64,000 nucleotides of DNA from Clostridia bacterium (GCA_030526425.1 JAUNCT010000011.1:1-64000); one strand, 5' to 3'; shown: positions 41,844 through 51,486, numbered from the stretch's first letter. The notes: generated by a model not told the origin, from the letters alone. Made by a program: numbers and translations.

Positions 41844-43670
41844 TTACTTGTTGAGGATCTGCATGAATTCCTCGCCGGTGATGGTCTCCTTCACGTACAG
41901 GTATTCGGAGATCTCATCGAGCTTTTCCTTGTTTTCGTTCAGCAGGCGGAGCGCCTTTTCGTGCTGTGCCTTGACGATCGCCACGACCTTCGCGTCGATC
42001 TCGGCGGCGGTCTGCGCGCTGCAGGCAAGGGAAGCGTCCCCGCCGAGGTAGGCGTTCTGCACGGTTTCGAGTGCGACCATGTCGAACTCATCGCTCATGC
42101 CGTAGCGTGCGACCATGCCGCGGGCGAGCTTCGTCGCCTGCTCGATGTCGTTCGAAGCGCCCGTCGTGATGGAACCGAACTTCACTTCCTCCGCGGCGCG
42201 TCCGCCCGTGAACACGGCGATCTTGTCGAGGATCTCTTCCTTCGTCATCAGTACATGGTCGTTCTGCTCGACCTGCATCGTGAAGCCGAGCGCGCCGCTC
42301 GTGCGCGGCACGATGGTGATCTTCTGCACAGGGGCGCTGTGCGACTGCAGCGCGGCGACGAGCGCGTGACCGACCTCGTGGTAGGAGACGATCTTCTTCT
42401 CGTGGTCGCTCATGATGGCGTTCTTCTTCTGCGCGCCGGCGAGCACGGTGTCGACGGCCTCCTGCAGGTCCTCCTGCGCGACGAGCTTGCGGCCCATGCG
42501 GATGGCGTGCAGCGCCGCTTCGTTGACCATGTTCGAAAGCTCCGCGCCGGAAGCGCCGCTGGTCATGCGGGCGATGACGTTCAGGTCGATGCCGGGTTCC
42601 GCTTTCACGCGTTCGATGTACAGCTTGAGGATGCTTTCGCGCCCCTTCAGGTCGGGCAGCTCCACAGGCACGCGGCGGTCGAAGCGACCAGGGCGCAGCA
42701 ACGCGGGGTCGAGGGATTCGGGGCGGTTCGTCGCCGCGAGGATGACCACGCCCTTCGTCGCGTCGAAGCCGTCCATTTCGGTCAGCAGCTGGTTCAGCGT
42801 CTGTTCGCGCTCGTCGTTGCCGCCGTGACCGGTGTCGCGCTTCTTGCCGATGGTGTCGATCTCGTCGATGAACACGATGCACGGCGCCTTTTCGCCCGCC
42901 TGCTTGAACAGGTCACGCACCTTGCTCGCGCCCATGCCGACGAACATCTCGACGAATTCGGAACCCGCGATGGAGAAGAACGGTACGCCTGCCTCGCCCG
43001 CGACGGCTTTTGCCATCAGGGTCTTACCGGTACCCGGAGGGCCCACGAGCAGGGCGCCCTTCGGCAGGCGCGCGCCGATCTCTTCGTATTTTTTCGGGTC
43101 GTGCAAAAAGTCCACGATCTCGGCGAGGGCTTCCTTCGCTTCCTCCTGACCCGCAACGTCCGAAAACTTCACGGAGCATTCCGCATCCACGACGTACTGC
43201 TTGACCTGGTTCTTCCCGCCGAACATCATGGCGTTCGGTCCGCCGTTTTTTGCCATGGCGTTCATCTTGCGGCCGATCAGCGTGCCGATGAGGAACAGCG
43301 GCAGGAACGGCAGGATCCAGTTCTGCAGGATCGTCGCGAGCAGGCTCTGCTGCTTGTAGACGCGCCCGAACTCGACGTTGGCATCGCGCAGGCGGTTGAC
43401 GATCTCCAGATCCTGAGGGATGGAGTTCGTGACATAGGTCTTCTCTTCTTTGTCCTTGAAGTAGATCTGCTCATCCTCGATCTGCACGGTCGTGAGCGTC
43501 TTCTCGTCGAGCATGCGGAGGAAGGTGCCGTAGTCCACATCCTTGATGCGGTTCGAGGCGATCGCGGGGAAGAGGAAGGCGTTCATCAGCATGATCGCCA
43601 GCAGGACGATCAGGTAGGATACGATGAAAGGCGACTTGCGTTGCGGTTCTTTTTGGGGTTGTTCTTGCAT
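41844..43670 (-). CDS. ftsH: ATP-dependent zinc metalloprotease FtsH
   Basis: A 608-residue membrane-anchored AAA+ protease that degrades unassembled membrane and regulatory proteins. Two N-terminal membrane helices (about 14-37 and 113-133) flank an external domain. Walker A is GPPGTGKT (210-217), Walker B is IVFIDEID, the second region of homology is [20 protein letters not shown], and the zinc site is HEVGH (431-435). The ATG at 43670 has GGAG 8 bases upstream. The -10 regions of ftsH and the divergent phosphatase gene overlap near 43763-43770. Confidence 0.96.
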   Translation of the reverse strand: MQEQPQKEPQRKSPFIVSYLIVLLAIMLMNAFLFPAIASNRIKDVDYGTFLRMLDEKTLTTVQIEDEQIYFKDKEEKTYVTNSIPQDLEIVNRLRDANVEFGRVYKQQSLLATILQNWILPFLPLFLIGTLIGRKMNAMAKNGGPNAMMFGGKNQVKQYVVDAECSVKFSDVAGQEEAKEALAEIVDFLHDPKKYEEIGARLPKGALLVGPPGTGKTLMAKAVAGEAGVPFFSIAGSEFVEMFVGMGASKVRDLFKQAGEKAPCIVFIDEIDTIGKKRDTGHGGNDEREQTLNQLLTEMDGFDATKGVVILAATNRPESLDPALLRPGRFDRRVPVELPDLKGRESILKLYIERVKAEPGIDLNVIARMTSGASGAELSNMVNEAALHAIRMGRKLVAQEDLQEAVDTVLAGAQKKNAIMSDHEKKIVSYHEVGHALVAALQSHSAPVQKITIVPRTSGALGFTMQVEQNDHVLMTKEEILDKIAVFTGGRAAEEVKFGSITTGASNDIEQATKLARGMVARYGMSDEFDMVALETVQNAYLGGDASLACSAQTAAEIDAKVVAIVKAQHEKALRLLNENKEKLDEISEYLYVKETITGEEFMQILNK

Positions 43671-43799
43671 GGGTGTTTCTCCTTCGTTCGGTGGTCCGGC
43701 AGACGCCGGCAAATCGCAAAACCGCGCGGGGAACTTGAAATCGCGCGGGGGTAATTGGTATCATTATACTCAATTCGGCAAAGGAAGCATAGTGAACAA

Positions 43800-44879
43800 A
43801 TGGAAACATCAGCGCAAACATACCGCTTCACCGTCACGGAGGACCGGGAGTTCGGCAGCATCCGCCTCGGTGCCGACGCAAAGGAATTCGACGCGTGCGG
43901 GTTCCGCCCGGGGGACAGCCTCGATATCGCCTTCGAAAACGGGCACCGCTTTGAAGACGTGCCGTTCTATTCGGGTTATTATGCGCGCACGGGCGAACCC
44001 GTCGTCGTGCGGTACATGGGGTCCGACGAGATCCTGCTGGCATACTGCTTCAACGACTGCATGTGGAAACGCACCGGGTGCGGTGAGGGCAGCACCGTCA
44101 CCGTGCGGCGGAACACGGCGGGCAAGTACCTGATCTGCCAGCAGACCATGGACCTTTGGTACAGCGAGGACCCGGCGGATTTCCCGACGGCGGAGGCGTT
44201 TTCGAATTTCCGCCCCGTGACCGGCGGCAAGATCGCGCAGGGCGCGTTCTTCCGCGGCGCATCGCCCGTGAACGATTCCAACAAACGCGCCGCCGTTACG
44301 GACGGGCTGCTGGCAAAGTACGGTATCCGCCGGCTGCTCGACCTTGCGGATACGGAAGCGCGTATCGCATCCTACCGCACACGTCCGGGCTACGCATCGC
44401 CGAACGCAACGGCGCTCATCGAAACCGGCAATGCGTCCTTCCTCGGGCTGACCGCCGCTTACCGGCAGGAGACGTACCGCGCATCCCTCGTCCGGGGACT
44501 GAAAGAAACGATGCGGCACGCAGGTCCCGTGTACATCCAGTGCACCGAAGGCAAGGACCGCACGGGGTTCGTGTGCATGCTGCTTGAAGCGCTCTGCGGC
44601 GCGACCGTTGCGGAACTCGAGTGGGATTACATGGAGACCTACGCCATGTACTACGGCATCACGCGGGAGAGCACCCCGGAAAAGTACGATGTCGTCCGCT
44701 CGGTGCGCTTCCTCGACATGCTGCTGTGGCTTGCGGAAGTTCCGGAGGAAGCGGGGCTCGGCACTGCGGACCTTGCGTTCCGCGCGGGGGAGTATCTCCG
44801 CAGCGGCGGCATGACGGAACGCGAACTCACCGCGCTGAAGGAATACCTGACCACGGGCGTTCCGCAAAACGGCATATGA
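43800..44879 (+). CDS. Tyrosine phosphatase with N-terminal SAM-hydroxide-adenosyltransferase-like beta domain
   Basis: A 359-residue protein. Residues 100-359 are a tyrosine/dual-specificity phosphatase with the P-loop CTEGKDRTG (Cys248, Arg254) and the FRGASPV start seen in bacterial PtpA/Tep1-like enzymes. Residues 1-105 (EFGSIRLG, CGFRPGDSLDIAF, DVPFYSGYYARTGEPVVVRYMGSDEILLAYC) resemble the C-terminal beta barrel of the SAM hydroxide adenosyltransferase (DUF62) family, without its catalytic N-domain. The role of this half is unknown. The start at 43800 is chosen by homology; its ribosome site is weak. Confidence 0.78.
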   Translation: METSAQTYRFTVTEDREFGSIRLGADAKEFDACGFRPGDSLDIAFENGHRFEDVPFYSGYYARTGEPVVVRYMGSDEILLAYCFNDCMWKRTGCGEGSTVTVRRNTAGKYLICQQTMDLWYSEDPADFPTAEAFSNFRPVTGGKIAQGAFFRGASPVNDSNKRAAVTDGLLAKYGIRRLLDLADTEARIASYRTRPGYASPNATALIETGNASFLGLTAAYRQETYRASLVRGLKETMRHAGPVYIQCTEGKDRTGFVCMLLEALCGATVAELEWDYMETYAMYYGITRESTPEKYDVVRSVRFLDMLLWLAEVPEEAGLGTADLAFRAGEYLRSGGMTERELTALKEYLTTGVPQNGI

Positions 44880-44909
44880 AAAGAGCAGGACTTTCGTCCT
44901 GCTCTTTTG
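44879..44909. terminator. Bidirectional terminator
   Basis: AAAAGAGCAGGAC-TTTC-GTCCTGCTCTTTT between convergent genes. Confidence 0.9.
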
Positions 44910-44920
44910 TGTATCCGGAA

Positions 44921-46165
44921 TTATCTCTGCACGCGGTACTTGGAGGGAACGGGGTTCTTGCCGTCCCAGATGATGCGGCGGAATTCGATCGGGTCGGTGT
45001 TGCCTTCGGTGTTGATGCACAGGATGTGCGAATCCGGTCCGAGACGGAGCGCGTCCACGAGCTCGGGGTCGTTCTCGGCGGTCATGATGGCGAACAGAGC
45101 GCCGAGCGGCACCGCGCCGCTTTCACCGCTGATGATGAACGGATCGCCGTGCAGCGGGCAACCGAGGATGCGCATGCCGCGCGCCGCGATGTTGTCGGGA
45201 ACCGCCATGAAGACATCCGCGTTGTTCTTGAGGATATCGAACGCGAGCGGGGAAGGATCGCCGCAGGCGAGACCCGCCATGATGGTGTCGAGGTCGCCGA
45301 GGACGGAGTGGCATTCGCCGTCGCCCGCTTTCATGGATTCGTAGATGCAAGCCGCCTTGTCGGGTTCGACCACGACGAAGATCGGCGGATCCTCGGGGAA
45401 GAGGGCACTGTAGAAGCCGACGACGCTGGCTGCCAGCGCGCCGACGCCCGCCTGCACGAACACGTGGGTGGGCTTCACGAGACCGAGACCCGCGAACTGC
45501 TCCTGTGCTTCGAGCAGCATCGAGGTGTAGCCCTGCATGATCCACGTCGGGATCTCTTCATAACCCGGCCAGGAGGTGTCGGAAACGACATACCAGCCGT
45601 TCTTGATGGAATCTTCGTTCGCCTTGCGGACCGCGTCGTCGTAGTTGCCGTCGACCACGGTGACCTTCGCGCCGTAGGCTTCGATCGCCTCGATGCGGGG
45701 GCGGCTGGTTTCGGCGTGGACGTAGATCTGGCACGGGAAGCCGAGCTGATGGCAGATCCATGCGAGACCGCGGCCGTGGTTGCCGTCGGTGGCGGAGCAG
45801 AAGACCGCGTCCTTCAGCTGATCGTGGCACTCTTTGCTCGTGAGGAATTCGAAGCTCAGGTCTTCGTTCTCACGGCCGAGCAGTTTGCGGATCAAACGGT
45901 ACACGGCGTAGGAACCGCCCATGACCTTGAAGGAGTGGAGCTCGAGGCGCTTGGACTCGTTTTTGATGTAGATACCGCCGACGCCGATGTACTTGGCGAG
46001 GTTCGGCAGCGCCGCGAGCGGCGTGGGACCGAAGCCCGGGATCTGACGGTGGAATTTGCGTGCGTCACGCGCGCGGGAAACGGGGAACAGCTCCTTCGCG
46101 CGGGAAGGGTCCTTCTTGGAAATATCGCCGGTGTTATGGATGATGTAAGGGAATTCGTTCTTCAT
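44921..46165 (-). CDS. ygeX: Diaminopropionate ammonia-lyase
   Basis: A 414-residue PLP enzyme of fold type II that splits 2,3-diaminopropionate into pyruvate and two ammonia. Lys80 in ELHSFKVMGG binds PLP, ATDGNHGRG is the phosphate-gripping loop, and DTSWPGYEEIPTWIMQGY is specific for this lyase. The length fits YgeX. The AT-rich upstream region has a TATAAT (46263-46268) but no clear -35. None of the usual yge purine-catabolism partners are adjacent. Confidence 0.93.
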   Translation of the reverse strand: MKNEFPYIIHNTGDISKKDPSRAKELFPVSRARDARKFHRQIPGFGPTPLAALPNLAKYIGVGGIYIKNESKRLELHSFKVMGGSYAVYRLIRKLLGRENEDLSFEFLTSKECHDQLKDAVFCSATDGNHGRGLAWICHQLGFPCQIYVHAETSRPRIEAIEAYGAKVTVVDGNYDDAVRKANEDSIKNGWYVVSDTSWPGYEEIPTWIMQGYTSMLLEAQEQFAGLGLVKPTHVFVQAGVGALAASVVGFYSALFPEDPPIFVVVEPDKAACIYESMKAGDGECHSVLGDLDTIMAGLACGDPSPLAFDILKNNADVFMAVPDNIAARGMRILGCPLHGDPFIISGESGAVPLGALFAIMTAENDPELVDALRLGPDSHILCINTEGNTDPIEFRRIIWDGKNPVPSKYRVQR

Positions 46166-46353
46166 TCTTCCATACCTTCTTTTTTGATAGTACCGGCAGG
46201 CGGACCCGTCGGTTATGCCCTTATTCTATCCGCTATTTCGTGCGGAATCAAGGGGGAAACAAATTATATTTTTAGAAACTCAAAAATTTTTAGGTTTTGC
46301 GGAAAACATTCGGAAAATTGCGGAAAAAGCGCGGTGGAAAAGGACTTGCGGGC

Positions 46354-46382
46354 AACAAAAAAGACCCGGCATACAGCCGGGT
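46354..46382 (-). terminator. Terminator of metN-metI-metQ
   Basis: On the minus strand GACCCGGC-TGTAT-GCCGGGTC is followed by TTTTTTG, 35 bases past the metQ stop. Confidence 0.85.
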
Positions 46383-46416
46383 CCGGTGCGGGTCACGCCC
46401 GCGGAGTTTCGTTCGC

Positions 46417-47211
46417 TCAGAACAGCGGAACGACAGCGCCGTCGTAGGTCTCCTCGATGAAGGTGCGGACGGCATCCGTCTTCAGGCACTCGACGAGCGC
46501 GAGGATCGCGGGGTCGTTCTCACGGCCTTCCTTGACGGTGATGATGTTCTGGTAAGCTTCCGCGGCGACACCGTCGGCAGCTTCGACCGCAACGGCGTCC
46601 TTCACGGACAGACCGGCGTCGATGGCGTAGTTGCCGTTGATGACTGCCATCTCGACATCCTGCAGGGTGTTGGGGAGCAGCTGTGCTTCAAGCTCGACGA
46701 TGTTGAGCTTCTTGGGGTTCTCGACGATATCGAACACGGTCGCGCTCAGACCGACGCCGTCCGCCAGCTTGATGAGACCTTCCTGCTGGAGCAGCAGCAG
46801 CGCGCGGGCTTCGTTGGTGCCGTCGTTGGGAACGGCGATCTGCGCGCCGTCGGCGAGCTCAGCCAGGGAAGCGCACTTGCCGGCATAGAGGCCGAAGGGC
46901 TCGTAGTGGATGGAGGCAACGGAGACGAGATGGGTGCCGTGCTCCTCATTGAAGCCGTTCATGTAGGTGATGTGCTGGAAGTAGTTCGCATCCAGTTCGC
47001 CCTCTTCGACGGCGGTGTTCGGAACGATGTAGTCGTTGAACTCGACGATTTCCAGGTTGTAGCCCTTCTCGGCCATCGCGTCTTTGACGACCTCGAGGAC
47101 CGCGCAGTGGGGAGCGGGGGTCGCGCCGACCTTAACGGTCTCGGCGGCGAAGGAAGCGGACACGCTCAGGCAAAGTACGAGAGCGACAACGGCAGCGAGG
47201 ATTCTTTTCAT
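46417..47211 (-). CDS. metQ: Methionine ABC transporter substrate-binding protein
   Basis: A 264-residue NlpA/MetQ family protein. Signature segments are KVGATPAPHCAVLEVVKD, ANYFQHITYMNGFN, IAVPNDGTNEARALLLLQ and the late VINGNYAIDAGL. The signal peptide ends SASFA with no lipobox Cys, unlike most Gram-positive MetQ lipoproteins. The start overlaps the metI stop by ATGA. The Met T-box upstream of metN supports methionine as ligand. Confidence 0.93.
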   Translation of the reverse strand: MKRILAAVVALVLCLSVSASFAAETVKVGATPAPHCAVLEVVKDAMAEKGYNLEIVEFNDYIVPNTAVEEGELDANYFQHITYMNGFNEEHGTHLVSVASIHYEPFGLYAGKCASLAELADGAQIAVPNDGTNEARALLLLQQEGLIKLADGVGLSATVFDIVENPKKLNIVELEAQLLPNTLQDVEMAVINGNYAIDAGLSVKDAVAVEAADGVAAEAYQNIITVKEGRENDPAILALVECLKTDAVRTFIEETYDGAVVPLF

Positions 47212-47963
47212 TTTTTTCTTCTCCTTTTGATTTCGCTATAGTCAACGCGCTTGTCGAGTTTCAGGGCAAGTGCGGTGCCGATGGATTGGATGATCTGTAC
47301 CAGGATCACGAGCAGGATGACCGAAACATACAGCACGACGATCTGGTTGCGGCCGTGGCCGCGGTTGAGGGAGATGGCGCCGAGTCCGCCGCCGCCGATG
47401 GCACCGGACATCGCACCGTAGCTGAGGATGGTGATGGTCGCGTTCGTCGCGCCGTTGATGAGGGAGGGCAGGCACTCCGGCATCATGACCTTGGTCACGA
47501 TCTGCAGGTAAGAGCAGCCCATCGCCTGCGCGGCTTCGATGACGCCGCGGTCCATTTCGAGCAGCGAGCTTTCGACCAGTCGCGCGACATAGGGCGCGGC
47601 TGCGATCGTCAGCGGAACGATCGTCGCCGTGGTGCCGATCGTCGTTCCGAGGATCAGGCGGCTCAGCGGGAACAGCATGACCATGAGGATCAGGAACGGG
47701 ACGGAACGCAGCAGGTTGATGACCGTGTTCAGCGCCTTCATCAGCCAGCCCGGCAGGGGGCGGATGCCGCTTTTCGTTCCCGTTACGAGGATGACGCCGA
47801 GGGGGAGACCGATGATGTACGCAAACAGCGCTGCGAGCAGGGGGGCGTACAGCGTTTCCCAGATCGCGAAGGGGATGGTCCCCGGCGAAAAGAGGAACTT
47901 GATCTGTTCGGCGGCCTTCGGCACGCCGAGTCCTTCGAAGAAGGTGATGAGCGCCTGGGTCAT
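47208..47963 (-). CDS. metI: Methionine ABC transporter permease
   Basis: A 251-residue permease with five or six membrane helices and the ABC coupling motif EAAQAMGCSYLQIVTKVMMPE. It is about 30 residues longer than typical MetI because of an N-terminal extension (residues 1-30). It overlaps metN and metQ by 4 bases each. Confidence 0.93.
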   Translation of the reverse strand: MTQALITFFEGLGVPKAAEQIKFLFSPGTIPFAIWETLYAPLLAALFAYIIGLPLGVILVTGTKSGIRPLPGWLMKALNTVINLLRSVPFLILMVMLFPLSRLILGTTIGTTATIVPLTIAAAPYVARLVESSLLEMDRGVIEAAQAMGCSYLQIVTKVMMPECLPSLINGATNATITILSYGAMSGAIGGGGLGAISLNRGHGRNQIVVLYVSVILLVILVQIIQSIGTALALKLDKRVDYSEIKRRRKK

Positions 47964-48970
47964 TTCGTCACCTCCTCACAGGTCAGGTAAGTACAGTTGC
48001 CGAGGTATTCGAGTGCGCGCTGCGCTTCCGCATCGTTTTTCGGCAGCTCCAGCAGCATCGTGCCGCAGGGAACGCCGTCGATGGTGCGGATATCCGCGCC
48101 GAGGATGTTGACCTTGATGCCGCAGTCGACCGCGAGCGAACTGATCACCGGCTCATAGGCGGAATTTCCGCCGTTGAACGCGAGGCGGACGACGCGGGCG
48201 TTTTCGGGCAGCAGCTCCGTGCGGACGCCGTCGGGGTAGACAAGGCGCATGCCCGCTTCGCTCTTCGGGTGCGAGAACACCTCGTCGACGCGTCCGCTCT
48301 CTTCGATATGACCGTTGTTGAGGATGGCGACGTGCGTGCAGATCTCGTTGACGACGTGCATGTCGTGCGTGATGATGACGACCGTGATGCCGAGCTTCGC
48401 GTTGATCTCGCGGATCAGCTTTAATATATCGCGCGTGGTCTTCGGGTCGAGCGCGCTCGTCGCTTCATCGCACAGCAGTACCTTCGGGTTCGTTGCCAGC
48501 GTGCGGGCGATGGCGATGCGCTGCTTCTGTCCGCCCGAGAGCTGCACGGGGTAGGCGTTTTCCTTGCTCTCGAGGTCGACGATGCGGAGCAACTCCCGCG
48601 CGCGGGCAACGGCCTGCTTGCGCGGCGTGCCGTTGAGTTCGAGCGGGAACGTGATGTTGTCGAGGCAGGTGCGCTGCATCAGCAGGTTGAAGTGCTGGAA
48701 GATCATGCCGATCGACTTGCGTTCGCGGTTCAGCTCCTTTTCGGAAAGCTGCATCAGGTCCTTGCCGTTGACGATGATGCGCCCGGAGGTCGGGCGTTCC
48801 AGCAGGTTCATGCAGCGGACGAGCGTGCTCTTGCCCGCACCGGAAAGACCGATGATGCCGTAAATATCGCCTTCTTCGATGTTGAGGTCGATGTGCTTCA
48901 GCGCTTCGACGCTGCCATCGCCTTCTCCGAAGGTCTTGGTCAGGTTTTCCACCCGGATGACGGTTGCCAT
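47960..48970 (-). CDS. metN: Methionine ABC transporter ATP-binding protein
   Basis: A 336-residue ATPase. Walker A is GLSGAGKST, the signature is LSGGQKQRIAIAR, Walker B is VLLCDEATSALD and the switch His is in IITHDMHVV. The C-terminal NIL domain (about 255-336) binds methionine and inhibits transport when the cell is replete. AAGGAG lies 10 bases before the ATG at 48970. First gene of the T-box-controlled operon. Confidence 0.95.
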   Translation of the reverse strand: MATVIRVENLTKTFGEGDGSVEALKHIDLNIEEGDIYGIIGLSGAGKSTLVRCMNLLERPTSGRIIVNGKDLMQLSEKELNRERKSIGMIFQHFNLLMQRTCLDNITFPLELNGTPRKQAVARARELLRIVDLESKENAYPVQLSGGQKQRIAIARTLATNPKVLLCDEATSALDPKTTRDILKLIREINAKLGITVVIITHDMHVVNEICTHVAILNNGHIEESGRVDEVFSHPKSEAGMRLVYPDGVRTELLPENARVVRLAFNGGNSAYEPVISSLAVDCGIKVNILGADIRTIDGVPCGTMLLELPKNDAEAQRALEYLGNCTYLTCEEVTK

Positions 48971-49010
48971 TCTTCTTCTCTTTCTCCTTACGTTGGGCGA
49001 TCGCCCCGAT

Positions 49011-49046
49011 AAAAAAACGCCCTCGACAGAAAGTCTGTCAAGGGCG
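49011..49046 (-). terminator. Met T-box terminator
   Basis: CGCCCTTGACAGA and TCTGTCGAGGGCG form the stem, followed by TTTTTTT. Confidence 0.88.
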
Positions 49047-49287
49047 AAATGATTCCGCGTTACCACCTTGTTTCATCCGCACCTCACGGTGGCGGACCTT
49101 GGAGGGTACCCATGATACCCCGGCACTGTTACGGGTGCACCCGTTGCGGACTACATGTCGCCCGCACTGCTCCCGGACCATGTTCGGCTTGCCTTCGCGT
49201 ACCCCTTTTCAGCAACCGGGGCTCTCTTGGACGCTGCGACCAAGCGTACTCTTCCGTTCAACGCATTTGCTATTCGGTTGCCACAGA
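49011..49287 (-). ncRNA. T-box riboswitch, methionine specifier (ATG)
   Basis: Minus-strand leader with AGAGTAC of the specifier loop, CAAGAGAG, a GAAGGCAAGCCGAACATGGTCC-type 3' strand before GGGAGCAG, the T-box motif GGTGGTAACGCGG (49055-49067) and a terminator (49011-49046). The specifier ATG lies at 49179-49181, matching the methionine transport genes downstream. Uncharged tRNA-Met would open metN-metI-metQ expression. Confidence 0.92.
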
Positions 49288-49315
49288 TTATATACTTTCC
49301 GGATGGGCGTGTCAA
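49287..49315 (-). promoter_or_regulatory. Promoter of metN-metI-metQ
   Basis: Perfect TTGACA (49310-49315), 17-base spacer and perfect TATAAT (49287-49292), reading minus. Confidence 0.9.
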
Positions 49316-49381
49316 TATGCGATTTCGGATTTTTTTCGCATCCCGGGAATGCATGCCCGGCGCCGCGGACGCCGAAAAACA

Positions 49382-49410
49382 TTGCCTTTGCGTGCCCGAT
49401 GGCGTATTAT
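49382..49410 (+). promoter_or_regulatory. Promoter of the apbE cluster
   Basis: TTGCCT (49382-49387), 17-base spacer and TATTAT (49405-49410), 107 bases before the ATG. Confidence 0.55.
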
Positions 49411-49517
49411 GTAAAAAGCATTCGTCTGCACTTTTCGCAGATGGTGCGGCAACCGAAGGAGCGGGAAGATCCATTCGGAGAACGGATATCCGCGCCGGAT
49501 CAAAGGAGTTTTGGTTC

Positions 49518-50603
49518 ATGCATTACAGAAGACATTGCAAAACAGCCGCGGTCGCGTTGGCGGCATTGTGCCTGCTGACGGGCTGCGCGAAGAAGGAAGC
49601 CGCGCCGCAGGCAACGGCAACGGCGGTGCAACCCGCCGCGACCGTTGCGCCCGAGCTTTCCAAATATTCGCTCACGTATCTCGAGCTGTTCGACACCGTG
49701 ACCACCGTCACGGGCTACGCCGAAAGCCGCGAAGCGTTCCGCGCCAAGGCGGACGGCGTGCGCGACATCCTCGCACAGTATCATAAGCTGTTCGATATCT
49801 ACAACGATTACGAGGGCGTGAAGGGCGTCAAAGCCGTCAACGACGCGGCAGGCAAGGAACCCGTTGCCGTCGAGCCCGAGGTGATCGAGCTCATCGAGTT
49901 CGCGCGCGCTTTCGCAGAGGAATCCCACGGCAAGTGCGACATCTCCATGGGTCCGGTGCTGCTCCTGTGGCACAACGCGCGCGAAGCCGGCATCGCGGAC
50001 CCGGAGCATGCGGCACTCCCCGCGGAGGACGCGCTGAAGGAAGCGCTCACCCATACCGGGTTCGACAAGGTGGTCGTCGACAAGGAAGCCGGAACGGTCT
50101 TTCTGACCGATCCCCAAGCGCGTCTCGACGTCGGGGCGATCGCCAAGGGCTGGGCGGCGGAACAGGTGCGCCGCAACGCAGCGGAAGGTCTGCTCATTTC
50201 CGTGGGCGGCAACGTCGTCGTCACGGGACCGAAGGCGGACGGATCGAAATGGCGCATCGGCGTGCAGAATCCGGACGACCTCTCCGGCTACGTCTCCAGC
50301 GTCGGTCTCACGCACGGCAGCGTCGTGACGAGCGGCGATTACCAGCGCTACTATACGGTCGACGGCGTGAACTACCATCACATCCTCGACCCCGACACGC
50401 TGTATCCCGGCACCAAGTACCGCGGCGTCACGGTATTCACCGAGGATTCCGCCGTGGCGGATGCGCTCAGCACCTCGGTGTTCCTGCTCGGCGAAGAGGA
50501 AGGGCGCGCCCTGCTGAAGGCGCACGACGCCGAGGGGCTTTGGATCCTGCCCGACGGGACCATGCACATGACCGAAGGCTACAAAACGCTTTCGGAAGGC
50601 TGA
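49518..50603 (+). CDS. apbE: FAD:protein FMN transferase, lipoprotein
   Basis: A 361-residue ApbE-family enzyme that attaches FMN to Thr of extracytoplasmic proteins. The signal peptide has a lipobox (LLTGC, Cys at residue 23). Family motifs are FDTVTTVTGY, SHGKCDISMGPVLLLW, DVGAIAKGWAAE, SVGGNVVVTG, GSVVTSGDYQRYY and YHHILDPDT. AAGGAG precedes the ATG. It is followed by NusG_II and Gx genes, an arrangement seen in Firmicutes electron-transfer loci. Confidence 0.94.
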   Translation: MHYRRHCKTAAVALAALCLLTGCAKKEAAPQATATAVQPAATVAPELSKYSLTYLELFDTVTTVTGYAESREAFRAKADGVRDILAQYHKLFDIYNDYEGVKGVKAVNDAAGKEPVAVEPEVIELIEFARAFAEESHGKCDISMGPVLLLWHNAREAGIADPEHAALPAEDALKEALTHTGFDKVVVDKEAGTVFLTDPQARLDVGAIAKGWAAEQVRRNAAEGLLISVGGNVVVTGPKADGSKWRIGVQNPDDLSGYVSSVGLTHGSVVTSGDYQRYYTVDGVNYHHILDPDTLYPGTKYRGVTVFTEDSAVADALSTSVFLLGEEEGRALLKAHDAEGLWILPDGTMHMTEGYKTLSEG

Positions 50604-50612
50604 GCGGGCGCC

Positions 50613-50990
50613 ATGGAACGAACGAAACGAAACAAAACGGGTCCGATCTTCTGGGGCATCGTCGCGGTGGCGGCGGTCGCCTGCCTTGCGGCGATCCTCC
50701 TACGCGGCGGTAAAGGCGCGAAGGGGACCGTGAACATCTATGTGGCGGACGAGCTGTATGCGAGCTACCCCGTTGCCGCACCGCGTACGGTGACCATCGA
50801 AGGGGAAGACGGGAAGGTCAACGTCATCACCATCGACGGAACGGGCGTCGTGATGGCGTCCTCGACCTGCTCGAACCAGGTCTGTGTCAACACCGGGCGC
50901 ATCTCGGCGGAGGATTCCGAACTGTTCGACCTGAACAACTGGATCGTCTGCCTGCCGAACCGCGTCAGCGTCGAACTTGCGGAGGAATGA
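50613..50990 (+). CDS. NusG domain II-containing membrane protein
   Basis: A 125-residue protein with one N-terminal membrane helix (about 11-30) and an external domain resembling NusG domain II: VNIYVADELYASYPV and VVMASSTCSNQVCVNTGRIS with two Cys. Such proteins are encoded beside ApbE and Gx-type membrane proteins. The role is not established; EetA of flavin-based extracellular electron transfer is a possible counterpart. It lies 9 bases after apbE. Confidence 0.8.
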   Translation: MERTKRNKTGPIFWGIVAVAAVACLAAILLRGGKGAKGTVNIYVADELYASYPVAAPRTVTIEGEDGKVNVITIDGTGVVMASSTCSNQVCVNTGRISAEDSELFDLNNWIVCLPNRVSVELAEE

Positions 50991-50991
50991 T

Positions 50992-51486
50992 ATGAAACAA
51001 CGATCCGCGGCGTACCGCGCCGCCATGCTCGGTCTCTTGACCGCGCTCGCGCTCATCCTCGGGTATGTGGAGCGTCTGTTCCCGATTTCCGCCATCCCCG
51101 GCATCAAGATCGGTCTCGGCAACACGGTGCTGCTGTACAGCCTGTACCTTATCGACACGAAGCGCTCGTGGATGCTCATGGGGCTGAAGGTCGTGCTCAC
51201 GGGTCTGCTGTTCGGCACGGGCATCTCGATGGCGTACAGCCTCGCGGGCGGTACGCTGAGCCTCGCGCTGATGAGCCTCGCGAAGAAGACGGAAAAGCTT
51301 TCGGTGCATGCGGTCAGCGTCATCGGCGCGCTCACCCACAACATCGGTCAGCTGCTTGTCGCGGCGGCGCTCGTCACGCCCCGCGCGGCGGTCTATTATG
51401 CGCCGATGCTGATCCTTACGGGCATCGCCTGCGGCGTGCTCACGGGTACGGTCGCAAAGCTCATCATCAAGTACGTGCGGCACTGA
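50992..51486 (+). CDS. Gx transporter family protein
   Basis: A 164-residue membrane protein with about five helices, of the family once labelled heptaprenyl diphosphate synthase component I. The start LGLLTALALILGYVERLFP and PGIKIGLGNTVLLYSLYL are characteristic. It resembles ECF S-components in size and has been placed in electron-transfer loci (EetB-like). GGAGG overlaps the end of the preceding gene, and the ATG at 50992 is one base past its stop. Confidence 0.82.
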   Translation: MKQRSAAYRAAMLGLLTALALILGYVERLFPISAIPGIKIGLGNTVLLYSLYLIDTKRSWMLMGLKVVLTGLLFGTGISMAYSLAGGTLSLALMSLAKKTEKLSVHAVSVIGALTHNIGQLLVAAALVTPRAAVYYAPMLILTGIACGVLTGTVAKLIIKYVRH

